NCBI GenBank assembly: GCA_023248855.1
Contig: JAHFDS010000011.1
Coordinates: forward strand, 1-55,091
DNA length: 55,091 nucleotides
Origin: Myxococcales bacterium
GTDB lineage: Bacteria; Myxococcota_A; Polyangia; JAHFDS01
Direction: 5' to 3'
How positions within the stretch are numbered: the stretch's first letter is position 1; the number at the start of each line of letters is the position of its first letter. Under the pieces are notes generated by a model that saw nothing but the letters and a program-made list of their open reading frames with translations, searched no databases and was not told the DNA's origin. Made by a program: the position numbers and the translations under genes. Shown here piece after piece: positions 1 to 11,669 of the stretch.

Positions 1-68
1 AGCTGGGGGCTGCCCTTTCGGCTCGCGCCTCCGTGCCGCCGCCGTGATATCTTGCTGAAACCTTTGCC

Positions 69-446
69 ATGGCCAAGCGCCGGATCCTGGTCGTAGACGA
101 CACCGAGACCGTGCTCATGTTCCAGAAGCTGTCTCTGGGACCCGAGTACGATTACGACACCGCCAAGAACGGGCTGAAGGCGCTCGAGGTCGCCCGCGTC
201 CGAAAGCCCGATCTCATCCTGCTCGATCTCGAGATGCCCGAGATGGACGGGCTCGCGTTCCTGCGTCAGCTGCGGGAGGACAGCGCGCTCGAGGACGTGC
301 CCGTCATCGTGTGCACGACCAAGAACACGCCCACGCACGTCAAGGCGGCGTTCGACGCGGGCTGCTCCGAGTTCTGCGCCAAGCCCATCGATCGCATCGA
401 TCTCGGCAAGAAGGTGCGGCGCTTGCTCGGGGAGAAGCGGGGCTAG
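69..446 (+). CDS. Stand-alone CheY-like response regulator receiver protein
   Basis: A 125-residue single receiver domain with no output domain. The acidic pair is D10/D11 (motif VVDD), the phosphoacceptor is D53 in LLDLEMPEMDG, the switch Thr is T83/T84 and the conserved Lys is K105 in CAKP, so all catalytic positions are present. It ends only 3 bp before a GAF protein, which is followed at 16 bp by a DUF4388 protein, so the three are probably one operon. Such lone receivers act by binding a partner after phosphorylation. The kinase and the output are not identifiable here. The start is the ATG at 69; no strong ribosome site is visible upstream. Confidence 0.93.
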   Translation: MAKRRILVVDDTETVLMFQKLSLGPEYDYDTAKNGLKALEVARVRKPDLILLDLEMPEMDGLAFLRQLREDSALEDVPVIVCTTKNTPTHVKAAFDAGCSEFCAKPIDRIDLGKKVRRLLGEKRG

Positions 447-449
447 CGG

Positions 450-1238
450 GTGGAGAACGAATTCGGCGCCAGCGCTGCGGCCGAGCGGCCGTCGACCTCG
501 CCGGAATCGGGTGCTTCCGGTGGCACCCCCGAGGAGCAGCTGGCCGCGCTCCTCGCCAAGGCCTGCACGCTCGCCGACGGCCTGTCCAAGCGCACCGGCG
601 AGCGTGAGGTGCAGGTCTACGAGGACCAGCTGTCGGGCCTGCGGGTCGAGAACGCGGGCCTCGAGGACCGCTGCAACCAGCTCATCCGGCAGCACGCGGC
701 GATGGTGATGCTGTTCGTCTCGAGCGAGCGCCTGCACGCGAGCCTCGAGCCCCACGAGGTCGCCACGAGCATCTGGGAGATCCTCGTCAACCTGGTCGGC
801 GCCGAGGAGTTCTGCATCGCGGTGCGGGATGGCGACGGCAAGGATGCGCCGCTGGCCCTCGTGCGCTGCGAGCAGGTCGACGAGGAGCGGGCCCGCGCGT
901 CGCTCACGCGCGATCCCCTGGTGGCGCGCGCGCTCGAGGAGGGCAACGTCGTCATCGCGACCGAGCCGTCCACGGTATCGCACGAGGGCGGCGCACCCGG
1001 CGCCATCGCCGCGGCGCCCCTGCGCATGACCGACACCGCCGGCGAGGCCTACAATCTCGGCGTGATCGTGGTCTTCAAGCTGCTCGACCACAAGCGCGAG
1101 CTCGCGGCCGAGGACGGCGACGTGCTGTCGCTGCTCGGTGGACACGCCGCCACCGCCTTCGTGGGCGCCAACGCCTACGCGCGGCTCCATCGCAAGGTCA
1201 AGACGATGGAGTCGCTGATGAACCTGCTCAAGAAGTGA
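450..1238 (+). CDS. GAF-domain-like signalling protein
   Basis: 262 residues starting at a GTG 3 bp after the receiver gene. Residues 1-45 are low-complexity and acidic, about 50-85 look coiled-coil, and about 85-250 resemble a GAF sensory fold (alternating hydrophobic strands, a helix containing VATSIWEILVNLV, and the ending GGHAATAFVGANAYARLH). No catalytic domain, DNA-binding helix or membrane segment is seen. Its place between a lone receiver and a DUF4388 protein suggests a scaffold or sensor partner in one signalling unit. The GAF call rests on fold pattern rather than an exact motif. Confidence 0.7.
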   Translation: MENEFGASAAAERPSTSPESGASGGTPEEQLAALLAKACTLADGLSKRTGEREVQVYEDQLSGLRVENAGLEDRCNQLIRQHAAMVMLFVSSERLHASLEPHEVATSIWEILVNLVGAEEFCIAVRDGDGKDAPLALVRCEQVDEERARASLTRDPLVARALEEGNVVIATEPSTVSHEGGAPGAIAAAPLRMTDTAGEAYNLGVIVVFKLLDHKRELAAEDGDVLSLLGGHAATAFVGANAYARLHRKVKTMESLMNLLKK

Positions 1239-1254
1239 TGCCGAAGGTGGGGCG

Positions 1255-2910
1255 TTGAGCGAGCAACAGTCCAGCCTGGCGGGCAGCCTCGAGGACGTTC
1301 CGGTCGTCGACCTCCTGCAGTTCCTGCACGCGAGCGGCCGCACCGGCACGCTCGAGGTGCGCCGCAAGGTCGAGGTCGGCGAGGGCGAGGACGTGTTCTA
1401 CGTCGTCCTGCACAACGGCCGCATCCTGCACGCCTCCACGCCGGCGCGCATCAACCTCGGCCGGCTGCTCAAGGATGGCGACGTGGTCAGCGAGCAGCAG
1501 ATCCAGGACGCCCTGGCCGACAAGCGCCCCGGCGAGCTGCTCGGCCAGATCCTCGTGCGCCGCAGCGTGGTCACGAGCGCGCAGCTCGCGGCGGCCGTCA
1601 AGCGGCAGATCGAGCTCACCCTCGGCGAGATCGTCGGCTGGACGCGCGGTCAGTTCGCCTTCTACCTCGAGGATCACGTCCCGGCCGACGACATTCGCAT
1701 CTCGCTCAAGGAGCTCCTGCCGATCAGCGACGTCAACACGCAGTTCCTGCTGCTCGAGGCGCTGCGCGTGTTCGACGAAAAGCGCTCCGGTCAGGCCGGC
1801 CCGCCGCCCGCCGCGCCCTCGTTCCCCGACGGGCACGAGGACTTCGACCTTGCCGAGTCCTCGATCAGGCCAGCACCGGCGCGGCCCCTTCTGTGCGTGG
1901 CGTCCACCAGTCGGCCGCTCGTGGCGCGCTTCGCCGCGCTCGCGCAGTCGCGTGGCTGGGTGCTCGAGACGCCCGCGACGCTCAAGGCCCTCGACGACTG
2001 GGCCGCGGGCCGCCGGCCGGGCCGCTCGGTGCTGGTCGTCGACGCACCCGCGCTGGCCTGGAACGAGGCCACGACCCGGGGCCTGCCGGCGACGGTGGCT
2101 CAGCTGCTCGCGTCGCACCCGGGCATCGGCGTCATCGTGCTCGGCAGCGAGCTCGCGCCCGAAGCCATCGCAGAGCTCTATGCGTCGGGCGTCGAGGCCG
2201 TGCTGCCGCGCCCGCCGCTCGACGGGATCGAGTCCAGCGCGCCTGTGCCGCAGGCCGCCCGCGGCGCCCTGCGCGCGGTGACGGTCGTCCTCGAGCGCAT
2301 CCTGCGCGCCGAGCGTTCCGTTCCGACCGGCTCGGCCGCGGAGCTCGTGCTGCTCGAGCGCGCCCGCATGCAGGTCGACAAGGTGCAGCGCTCGGCCCGC
2401 GATCTCTCCGTGGGCCTGACCTTCCTCGAGGCGGTCGCCGAGCACTTCGACCGCGCGGTCCTCATGCTGCGTGTGGGAGAGGCGCTCACGGTGATCGGAG
2501 CCTTCGGGCTCGGCGCCGACGGCCGGTCGCTCTCGCAATCCATCCCGTCGGGCACGCGGCTCGACGTCGGAGACGGCGGCAAGCTCGCAGCCGTGCTCGC
2601 CGATCCGATCTCGGTCTGCCTCGAGACGACGGCGATCGATTTCCCCGAGCTGCTCGCGCGGCACCTGGCACGCCCGAACGGCGGCCTCGGCTGCCTGCTG
2701 CCGCTCGTGGGCGCGGAGGCGGCCGTGGGGCTCGTCTACTGCGATCTCGGGCCGAACCCGGACATCCCCGAGAACGTCATCGAGGCGCTGCAGATCGTGT
2801 CGAAGTGTGCGGGCCTGGCGATGGAGCTGGCGATCACGCGGACGCGGCTGCAACGCCTCGAACAGGGCAAGAACCTCGAGGGCAAGAACCTCGAACCGGG
2901 CAAGAAGTAG
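1255..2910 (+). CDS. DUF4388 (PATAN)-domain protein with C-terminal GAF-like region
   Basis: 551 residues from a TTG start. Residues about 5-170 match the DUF4388/PATAN pattern common in myxobacteria and cyanobacterial PatA-like proteins (start AGSLEDVPVVDLLQFLHAS, then a glycine-rich GTLEVRRK strand and NGRILHA). The middle, about 210-330, resembles a degenerate receiver (LLCVAST... SVLVVDAPA... GVIVLGSE), and about 370-535 looks like a GAF-type domain. No DNA-binding or kinase motif is visible. PATAN domains are associated with protein-protein interaction in two-component pathways, which fits the upstream receiver. It is the last gene of the operon; a hairpin follows directly. Confidence 0.75.
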   Translation: MSEQQSSLAGSLEDVPVVDLLQFLHASGRTGTLEVRRKVEVGEGEDVFYVVLHNGRILHASTPARINLGRLLKDGDVVSEQQIQDALADKRPGELLGQILVRRSVVTSAQLAAAVKRQIELTLGEIVGWTRGQFAFYLEDHVPADDIRISLKELLPISDVNTQFLLLEALRVFDEKRSGQAGPPPAAPSFPDGHEDFDLAESSIRPAPARPLLCVASTSRPLVARFAALAQSRGWVLETPATLKALDDWAAGRRPGRSVLVVDAPALAWNEATTRGLPATVAQLLASHPGIGVIVLGSELAPEAIAELYASGVEAVLPRPPLDGIESSAPVPQAARGALRAVTVVLERILRAERSVPTGSAAELVLLERARMQVDKVQRSARDLSVGLTFLEAVAEHFDRAVLMLRVGEALTVIGAFGLGADGRSLSQSIPSGTRLDVGDGGKLAAVLADPISVCLETTAIDFPELLARHLARPNGGLGCLLPLVGAEAAVGLVYCDLGPNPDIPENVIEALQIVSKCAGLAMELAITRTRLQRLEQGKNLEGKNLEPGKK

Positions 2911-2934
2911 AGCGGTTGCCCTTCGCAACCGCTC
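2910..2934. terminator. Hairpin between convergent genes
   Basis: A perfect 10-bp stem (GAGCGGTTGC / GCAACCGCTC) with a 5-base loop CCTTC. It starts at the last base of the DUF4388 stop codon and lies before the stop of the small basic gene on the other strand. There is no clear T-tract, so it may terminate both directions weakly or act as an RNA 3'-end stabiliser. Confidence 0.6.
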
Positions 2935-2961
2935 CTCGACGGCACGCCCTGCGGGTGAGCC

Positions 2962-3099
2962 TTACTTCTTCTTCCCGCCCTTTTCGGCCTCGCGCTGCTT
3001 GCGCGCGGTCTCGCGGCGGCGCTGGATGCGCTCCTTCTTCTTCACCTGGCGCTTCTTGCGGCGCATCTTGAGCGAGCGGCGGTTGTCGTGCATGCCCAT
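2962..3099 (-). CDS. Very small, highly basic Lys/Arg-rich protein (45 aa)
   Basis: A 45-residue frame running from an ATG at 3099 to TAA at 2962. It begins MGMHDNRRSLKMRRKKRQ and ends EKGGKKK; more than half of the residues are Lys or Arg. It is bounded by a hairpin at its 3' end and by the divergent mutY at its 5' end, and has no competing gene on the other strand. Composition suggests nucleic acid or ribosome association, like small basic ribosomal or nucleoid proteins, but I do not recognise a named family. A second ATG two codons downstream could also be used. Confidence 0.6.
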   Translation of the reverse strand: MGMHDNRRSLKMRRKKRQVKKKERIQRRRETARKQREAEKGGKKK

Positions 3100-3119
3100 C
3101 GTGTGGTCTCCGGCTAGAC

Positions 3120-4211
3120 GTGAGTAGGACGCGGGACAATACCGGCGGGCCCCGAAAAGGCAAGCCCCGAGCGCCCAGGATGGGGGCGGGACCGGGTGAC
3201 GCCGCCCTGGTGGACGCCCTGTGCGCCTGGTACGAGCGCGCCCGGCGGGACCTGCCGTGGCGACGCACGCGCGATCCCTACGCCGTGTGGATCTCCGAGA
3301 TCATGCTGCAGCAGACGCGGGTAGACACCGCCGGACCCTACTGGGAGCGGTTTCTGACCCGCTTCCCGTCGGTCGAGGCGCTGGCCGCTGCGGACCTCGA
3401 GGAGGTGCTCCGGCTCTGGGCCGGGCTCGGCTACTACTCGCGGGCGAGAAACCTCCACGCCGCCGCGCGCCTGGTCGCCGCAGACCACGGGGGCGAGCTG
3501 CCGAGCGACGAGGCCTCGCTGCGTGCGCTGCCGGGGGTCGGTCGCTACACGGCCGGGGCCATCCGTTCGATCGCGTTTCATCAGCAGGCGCCGCTCGTGG
3601 ACGGCAACGTGGCGCGCGTGCTGTCGCGCCTGTTTTCGCTCGAGGGCGATCCAGCGACACCCGCCGGCCAGCGCGTGCTGTGGGAGCTCGCCGGACGCCT
3701 CGTGCCCGCGGGCGCCCGCGCCTCCGTCTTCAACCAGGGCCTCATGGAGCTCGGCGCCACGGTCTGCTCCCCGCGCGAGCCCGCCTGCGACGCCTGCCCG
3801 CTCGCCACGGCCTGCGCCGCCCGCGCCGAAGGCCGTCAGGCCGCGCTGCCCCCCAGCAAGAAGGCTCGCCCGGTCCCCGATCGCACCGTCGACGTGCTCG
3901 CTCTGTCCCGCGCGAACCTCCTCTTCGTGGCCCGCCGCCCCCCCGAGGGCCTGTGGGGCGGCCTGTGGGAGCTCCCGGAGCGGGCCCGCCTTCGCCCAGC
4001 GCCGCGCACCACCACACCCATCGGCGAGGTCATCCACCTCCTGACGCACTTGCGCATCCGCTTCGTCCTCCATGCCGCCCCCGCCCCGCGCAGACCCATC
4101 CGCCTTTCAGAATATATCGATCAGCGCTGGCTCACTCGTGCCGAGCTCGCAGCCGGCGCCGTGCCCCTGTCCACCGCCGCCCGCCGCGTCCTCGCCCTGC
4201 TGCCCGAGTGA
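3120..4211 (+). CDS. mutY: A/G-specific adenine DNA glycosylase
   Basis: Base-excision repair enzyme that removes adenine mispaired with 8-oxoguanine. The HhH-GPD core is present: WISEIMLQQTRVDT with the catalytic Glu, the helix-hairpin-helix LPGVGRYTAGAI, and the catalytic Asp in PLVDGNVARV. The four cysteines of the 4Fe-4S cluster have the family spacing C-x6-C-x2-C-x5-C (start CSPREPAC). The C-terminal third resembles the NUDIX-like 8-oxoG recognition domain (VARRPPEGLWGGLWELPE). Length is 363 aa from the GTG at 3120, or 343 aa from the in-frame ATG at 3180, which would remove a basic tail typical of no family member; neither has a good ribosome site. It is divergent from the small basic gene. 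Confidence 0.95.
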   Translation: MSRTRDNTGGPRKGKPRAPRMGAGPGDAALVDALCAWYERARRDLPWRRTRDPYAVWISEIMLQQTRVDTAGPYWERFLTRFPSVEALAAADLEEVLRLWAGLGYYSRARNLHAAARLVAADHGGELPSDEASLRALPGVGRYTAGAIRSIAFHQQAPLVDGNVARVLSRLFSLEGDPATPAGQRVLWELAGRLVPAGARASVFNQGLMELGATVCSPREPACDACPLATACAARAEGRQAALPPSKKARPVPDRTVDVLALSRANLLFVARRPPEGLWGGLWELPERARLRPAPRTTTPIGEVIHLLTHLRIRFVLHAAPAPRRPIRLSEYIDQRWLTRAELAAGAVPLSTAARRVLALLPE

Positions 4212-4254
4212 GACCAGAACCAGCCAGGACCAGGTGGCGTATTCTCCAGCCCCC

Positions 4255-5788
<1,534 letters not shown>

Positions 5789-5793
<5 letters not shown>

Positions 5794-5811
5794 CGGTCCC
5801 GGGCCGTTACG
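5789..5811. terminator. Bidirectional hairpin between permease and IHF genes
   Basis: Stem CGTAACGG / CCGTTACG (8 bp) with loop TCCCGGG. It overlaps both stop codons: TAA of the permease at 5791-5793 and the stop of the minus-strand IHF gene at 5807-5809. There is no T-tract. It probably serves as a shared 3' end for the two convergent genes. Confidence 0.6.
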
Positions 5812-6172
5812 GCTTGGGAACGCCGTTGGGCGAGGGCGGCATGAGCGGATCCCGGGGCCCACCCGGGCGCGAGTCGTTGACCCGCTCCTTGAGCTCCTTG
5901 CCGACCTTGAAGAACGGCAGGCGCTTGGGGCGCACCTCGACCGGCGAGCCGGTCCGCGGGTTCCGGCCCTCGTAGGCCTTGTAGGAGCGGATCTCGAACG
6001 ATCCGAACCCGCGGATTTCGATGCGCTCTCCGGTCTTGAGCGCATTCTCCATGCTCGCGAAGATCACGTTGACGATCTGCTCGGCGCGCCCCTTGGGCGT
6101 CTTGAGCTTGTCCGCCACGATCTCCACCAGGTCGGACTTCGTGATTACGCGGTCTTCGTCTCGCTCGCGCAC
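5807..6172 (-). CDS. Integration host factor / HU-family DNA-bending protein
   Basis: 121 residues. Residues about 10-100 are a full HU/IHF fold: ITKSDLVEIVADKL at the start, GFGSFEIRSYKAYEGRNPRTG containing the conserved arm with Arg-Asn-Pro, and RLPFFKVGKELKERVN. IHF/HU dimers bend DNA and act in recombination, sigma-54 promoter activation and nucleoid structure. An unusual Pro/Gly-rich tail of about 22 residues (SRPGGPRDPLMPPSPNG) follows the fold. The subunit type (IHF alpha-like by the ITKSDLVE start) is inferred. The only usable start is a GTG at 6172, which sits just downstream of a promoter-like -10, so the mRNA may be leaderless. Confidence 0.9.
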   Translation of the reverse strand: MRERDEDRVITKSDLVEIVADKLKTPKGRAEQIVNVIFASMENALKTGERIEIRGFGSFEIRSYKAYEGRNPRTGSPVEVRPKRLPFFKVGKELKERVNDSRPGGPRDPLMPPSPNGVPKP

Positions 6173-6178
6173 CAGACG

Positions 6179-6207
6179 AGGCTAGGGCAGACCGCCCGAA
6201 TCGTCAA
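6179..6207 (-). promoter_or_regulatory. Candidate sigma-70 promoter of the IHF gene
   Basis: On the minus strand TTGACG (6207-6202), a 17-bp spacer and TAGCCT (6184-6179). The -10 ends 6 bp before the GTG start codon at 6172, so transcription would start at or next to the start codon. Confidence 0.5.
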
Positions 6208-6289
6208 GAGAGCTGAGCGCTTAGGGGTCCGATGGCCGAAAAATACGGGTTCTGGGCGCTTCCGTATCGTGCAATCGAGGGCTTGCGGC

Positions 6290-7917
<1,628 letters not shown>

Positions 7918-7921
<4 letters not shown>

Positions 7922-8616
7922 GCGCGCATCTCCGGGGGCGTGCCCTCGATGATCAGGTGGGGCTCGGTGAGGTCCTGGATCTCGCTCGCGCTCACGCCGG
8001 GGGCGCGCTCGACGAGCACGAGGCCGCGCGGCGTGACGTCGAGGACAGCGAGGTCGGTGATGATCCGGCTCACGACGCCGACCGCCGTCAGCGGCAGCGA
8101 GCACTGCCGCAGGATCTTGCGATCGACCTTCGAGCCGTGTCGCGCCGAGGGCGCGCCTTCTCCAGCCGGTCTTCTGGCCACGTGCTCCATCATGACCACC
8201 ACGCGCCGGGCGCCCGCGACGAGGTCCATCGCTCCGCCCATGCCCTTGACCATCTTGCCGGGGATCATCCAGTTGGCGAGATCACCGGTCTCGGAGACCT
8301 GGAGGGCGCCGAGGAAGCAAGCGTCGACGTGGCCGCCGCGGATCATCGCGAACGACTCGGCCGACGAGAAGAACGCGGTGCCGGGCAGCGCCGTCACGGT
8401 CTCCTTGCCGGCGTTGATGAGGTCCGGGTCCTCCTGCCCCTCGAGCGGGTAGGGGCCGATCCCGAGCATGCCGTTCTCCGACTGCAGGATGACGTCCATG
8501 CCTTTCGGGATGTAGTTGGCCACCAGCGTCGGGATGCCGATGCCGAGGTTGACGTAGAAACCATCCCGCAGCTCGGCGGCCGCGCGCATGGCGATCTGCT
8601 CCCGCGAGAGCGCCAT
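7918..8616 (-). CDS. scoB: Succinyl-CoA:3-ketoacid CoA-transferase subunit B
   Basis: 232 residues of the CoA-transferase family I beta subunit. The SENG motif carrying the catalytic Glu that forms the glutamyl-CoA intermediate is visible in [14 protein letters not shown], and the family pattern [19 protein letters not shown] begins the protein. With subunit A it transfers CoA from succinyl-CoA to acetoacetate (or a related 3-ketoacid). Its ATG at 8616 overlaps the scoA stop by one base (TGATG) and its own stop overlaps the mutase start (ATGA), indicating translational coupling. The open frame continues upstream but the start at 8616 matches family length. Confidence 0.93.
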
Positions 8617-9347
8617 CAGCGCACCTCGTGGCCCGCAGGCGAGCCCGTGGGACCGGCCTTGCGAACGGTGCGCTTCTCGATGGGCTTTTCGTAGCCGGTG
8701 CCCTGGAAGATGCGCTGCACGTAGATGCCGGGCGTGTGGATCTGGTCGCCCTCGAGCACACCGGGCTCGACCAGCTCCTCGACCTCGGCGATGGTGATCC
8801 GACCGGCGGCGGCCATCATCGGGTTGAAGTTGCGCGCCGTCTTCCGGTAGACGAGGTTGCCCCAGCGATCGCCCCGCCAGGCCTTGACGAGGGCGAAATC
8901 CGCCCGCAGGGCGCTGACCAGCACGCACTTCTTGCCGTCGAAGTCCCGCACCTCCTTGCCCTCGGCCACGGGCGTCCCGTAGCCGGTCGGCGTGTAGAAG
9001 GCCGGGATGCCCGCTCCTGCCGCGCGGATTCGCTCGGCGAGCGTTCCTTGCGGGCAGAGCTCGACCTCGAGCGAACCGTCGAGGAAGAGGCGCTCGAACG
9101 TCTTGTTCTCGCCCACGTAGCTCGAGATCATCTTCCTCACCTGGCCAGCCGCGAGCAGGACCCCGAGACCCTTGTCGTCGATCCCGCAGTTGTTCGAGAT
9201 GATGGTGAGGTCCCGCGTGCCCTTGCGAAGGATGGCGCGGATGAGGTTCTCCGGGTTGCCGCAGAGGCCAAAACCGCCAGACATCACGGTCATGCCGTCG
9301 GCCAGGTCCCGGAGCGCCTCGCCGGCGTTCGCGACCGTCTTGTTCAT
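8616..9347 (-). CDS. scoA: Succinyl-CoA:3-ketoacid CoA-transferase subunit A
   Basis: 243 residues from the ATG at 9347 (an in-frame upstream start would add nine residues, but [15 protein letters not shown] is the usual N-terminus). Family features are [20 protein letters not shown] with the glycine-rich CoA site, [16 protein letters not shown] and [16 protein letters not shown]. It pairs with scoB to activate acetoacetate-type acids at the expense of succinyl-CoA. It is first in the operon; the mutase downstream would regenerate succinyl-CoA from methylmalonyl-CoA, so the set fits branched-chain amino acid or ketone-body catabolism (inference). Confidence 0.93.
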   Translation of the reverse strand: MNKTVANAGEALRDLADGMTVMSGGFGLCGNPENLIRAILRKGTRDLTIISNNCGIDDKGLGVLLAAGQVRKMISSYVGENKTFERLFLDGSLEVELCPQGTLAERIRAAGAGIPAFYTPTGYGTPVAEGKEVRDFDGKKCVLVSALRADFALVKAWRGDRWGNLVYRKTARNFNPMMAAAGRITIAEVEELVEPGVLEGDQIHTPGIYVQRIFQGTGYEKPIEKRTVRKAGPTGSPAGHEVR

Positions 9348-9439
9348 GGGCTGGACCCTAGCGAGAGGGCGCAAGAAAGAGAAGCGCAGAAACGACGCGA
9401 CGCGTCGTGCCGGACGAGCCTTCGGAGGGCGTGGCGAAG

Positions 9440-9601
9440 CTACTTGCGGGTGGGAGCCGGCTGCCCTGGCTCGCCGAGACCCGCGAACAGCTCGGCTGCG
9501 CTCGGCGTCGACTTCCGGGACTCCACGCTCTTGCGCTTTCTGCCCATGTTCTTGTGCGAGCGGGCCCGCTTGAGCTCCGATGCGCGCGTGTTCGATGCCA
9601 T
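9440..9601 (-). CDS. Small basic protein of unknown function (53 aa)
   Basis: A 53-residue frame from ATG 9601 (MASNTRASELKRARSHKN) to a TAG at 9440. The first 30 residues are strongly basic (KRARSHKNMGRKRKSVESRK); the remainder is Ala/Gly/Pro-rich (AAELFAGLGEPGQPAPTRK). The start is supported by purine-rich sites GAGGAG and GGAG upstream of the ATG, and a promoter-like pair lies at 9659-9688. There is no competing gene. No family is recognised; like the 45-aa protein at 2962-3099 it is probably a nucleic-acid-associated peptide, which is inference from composition only. Confidence 0.6.
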   Translation of the reverse strand: MASNTRASELKRARSHKNMGRKRKSVESRKSTPSAAELFAGLGEPGQPAPTRK

Positions 9602-9658
9602 GTTTCTCCGACTCCTCTCTAAGAGCTGCAGCGCCCGCCCGGTCGGCGGGGAAACGAG

Positions 9659-9688
9659 CAGATACGCGATCCTAGGGGGCGCTGTCAA
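9659..9688 (-). promoter_or_regulatory. Candidate promoter of the 53-aa basic protein
   Basis: Minus-strand TTGACA (9688-9683), 18-bp spacer, TATCTG (9664-9659). A consensus -35 with a partial -10, about 58 bp before the ATG at 9601. The 9602-9889 stretch holds this element and the divergent pilB promoter, and no gene. Confidence 0.4.
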
Positions 9689-9830
9689 GGGAGCTACCGC
9701 TCCTGGCTTTCGGGCGGGTTCGGAGCTGCGCGCCGAGGTGTCAAGGCCGTACCCCGAAGCTGCTATGGAAGCGCTTCTGCAAGCAAGCGAAACGTCAGCG
9801 TTTGCGCACAGGTACGCACCGGGTGTGTTC

Positions 9831-9860
9831 TTGACAGGATCGGCGAGCGAAACCTAGGAT
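9831..9860 (+). promoter_or_regulatory. Candidate sigma-70 promoter of the pil cluster
   Basis: TTGACA at 9831-9836, 18-bp spacer, TAGGAT at 9855-9860; the -35 is a perfect consensus and the -10 matches at four of six positions. Predicted start near 9867, giving a leader of about 23 nt before the pilB ATG at 9890. Confidence 0.55.
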
Positions 9861-9889
9861 CGTTCGTCGCCTAGGAGTGTCCATCGCCC

Positions 9890-11647
9890 ATGTCCCGCCT
9901 CGGTGAGCTCCTCGTACGTCAGAACCTGATCACCCTCCAGCAGCTGCAGAAGGCGCAGGAGGACGCCAAGAAGTCCGGTGGCCGGCTGGGTCTCTCGCTC
10001 CAGAAGCTCGGGTTCATCGGCGAGCAGGCGCTGACCGATTTCCTGGCGCGCCAGTACGGCGTGCCGGCCATCAACCTCGCGGACTTCGACATCGACCCGG
10101 AGGTCATCAAGCTCATTCCCAAGGAGGTCGCCCGAAAGCACCAGTGCATCCCGATCAACCGGGCGGGCTCGTCGCTGATCGTGGCGATGTCCGATCCGTC
10201 GAACATCTACGGGATCGACGACCTCAAGTTTCTGACCGGCTACAACATCGAGGTCGTCGTCGCCGGCGAGCAGGCCATCCTCGACGCCATCACCCGTCAT
10301 TACGAGGTCAAGGTCGCCGTGGCCCCCGACGGGCAGCCCCTCAAGGAGATCTCCTACGAGGAGGTGATGGAGGGCTTCGACGAGGGCGAGATCGACTTCT
10401 CGATGGACGACGCCGGCGGTGAGAACATCGTCGACCTGGAGAACATGGCGCTGGAAGCGCCCGTCGTGAAGCTGTGCAACCTCATCCTCATCAACGCGAT
10501 CAAGGAGGGTGCGTCCGACATCCACATCGAGCCTTACGAGAAGTCGTATCGCGTGCGCTACCGGACCGACGGCGTCCTCCTCGAGAAGATGACGCCGCCG
10601 CTCAAGCTGCGTCCCGCGATCACCTCGCGCCTGAAGATCATGTCGAACCTCGACATCGCCGAGCGCCGGCTGCCGCAGGACGGTCGCATCAAGCTCAAGC
10701 TCGGCAAGGGCAAGGAGATGGACTACCGCGTGTCGGTCCTGCCTTGCCTCTTCGGCGAGAAGATCGTCATGCGCCTGCTCGACAAGTCGAACCTGCAGCT
10801 CGACATGACCAAGCTGGGTTTCGAGGAGGCCCAGCTCAAGGACTTCCTCGAGTGTCTGCACCGCCCGAACGGCATGACGCTCGTCACCGGTCCCACCGGA
10901 TCGGGCAAGACGACGACGCTCTATTCGGCGCTTTCCGACCTCAACAAGCCCACGGAGAACATCTCGACCGCGGAGGATCCGGTCGAATACAACCTCATGG
11001 GCATCAATCAATGCCAGATGCACGACGACATCGGCCTCAACTTCGCGGCCGCGCTGCGCTCGTTCTTGCGCCAGGATCCCGACGTCATCATGGTGGGCGA
11101 GATCCGCGACTTCGAGACGGCGGAGATCGCGGTCAAGGCCGCATTGACCGGCCACATGGTGCTCTCCACGCTGCACACCAATGACGCGCCCTCGACGGTG
11201 ACGCGTTTGCTCAACATGGGCGTCGAGCCGTTCCTGGTGACGGCCTCGCTCAATTGCGTGCTCGCGCAGCGTCTGGCGCGCAAGGTGTGCAAGACCTGTG
11301 GCGCGCCCGACCCCGGCACCAGCGTCGACCGACTCCTGGCCATCGGCTGCACGCCCGAGGAGGCCCAGAACGCCAAGATGATGCGAGGGACCGGCAAGAC
11401 CGCCGGCGGCACCGCCTGCGAGACCTGCAAGGGCAGCGGCTACAAGGGGCGGGTGGCGCTGTACGAGGTGATGGTGTTCCGGGAGGGCTTAAAGGAGCTC
11501 GTGCTCCAGGGCGCTTCCGCGGCCGAGCTCAAGGCCGAGGCGATCCGGCTCGGCATGCGCACGCTCCGGATGAGCGGAATCACGAAGATCTGCGAGGGCA
11601 CGACCACAATCGAGGAGATCATGCGCGTCACCGTGTCGGACAGCTGA
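9890..11647 (+). CDS. pilB: Type IV pilus extension ATPase PilB
   Basis: 585-residue secretion-ATPase of the GspE/PilB family, a cytoplasmic hexamer that powers pilus extension. The N-terminal MshE-like/GspE-N domain begins LGELLVRQNLITLQQLQKA. The ATPase core shows Walker A GPTGSGKTTTLYSAL, the Asp box, Walker B DPDVIMVGEIRD and the His box (LSTLHTNDAPSTVTRLLNMG). Near the C-terminus is the PilB tetracysteine zinc motif, two CxxC pairs (CKTC and CETC) separated by about 45 residues, longer than the usual spacing, with an insert containing KMMRGTGKTAGGTA. It is the first gene of pilB-pilT-pilC-pilS; pilT follows after 22 bp. Confidence 0.96.
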   Translation: MSRLGELLVRQNLITLQQLQKAQEDAKKSGGRLGLSLQKLGFIGEQALTDFLARQYGVPAINLADFDIDPEVIKLIPKEVARKHQCIPINRAGSSLIVAMSDPSNIYGIDDLKFLTGYNIEVVVAGEQAILDAITRHYEVKVAVAPDGQPLKEISYEEVMEGFDEGEIDFSMDDAGGENIVDLENMALEAPVVKLCNLILINAIKEGASDIHIEPYEKSYRVRYRTDGVLLEKMTPPLKLRPAITSRLKIMSNLDIAERRLPQDGRIKLKLGKGKEMDYRVSVLPCLFGEKIVMRLLDKSNLQLDMTKLGFEEAQLKDFLECLHRPNGMTLVTGPTGSGKTTTLYSALSDLNKPTENISTAEDPVEYNLMGINQCQMHDDIGLNFAAALRSFLRQDPDVIMVGEIRDFETAEIAVKAALTGHMVLSTLHTNDAPSTVTRLLNMGVEPFLVTASLNCVLAQRLARKVCKTCGAPDPGTSVDRLLAIGCTPEEAQNAKMMRGTGKTAGGTACETCKGSGYKGRVALYEVMVFREGLKELVLQGASAAELKAEAIRLGMRTLRMSGITKICEGTTTIEEIMRVTVSDS

Positions 11648-11669
11648 GCGAGGCAGACAGGAGACCGAT

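Noticed and set aside
1228..2928. Long minus-strand open frame of 566 codons
   Set aside because: Antisense to the DUF4388 gene; composition is Arg/His/Glu-rich shadow with no family features, typical of high-GC DNA.
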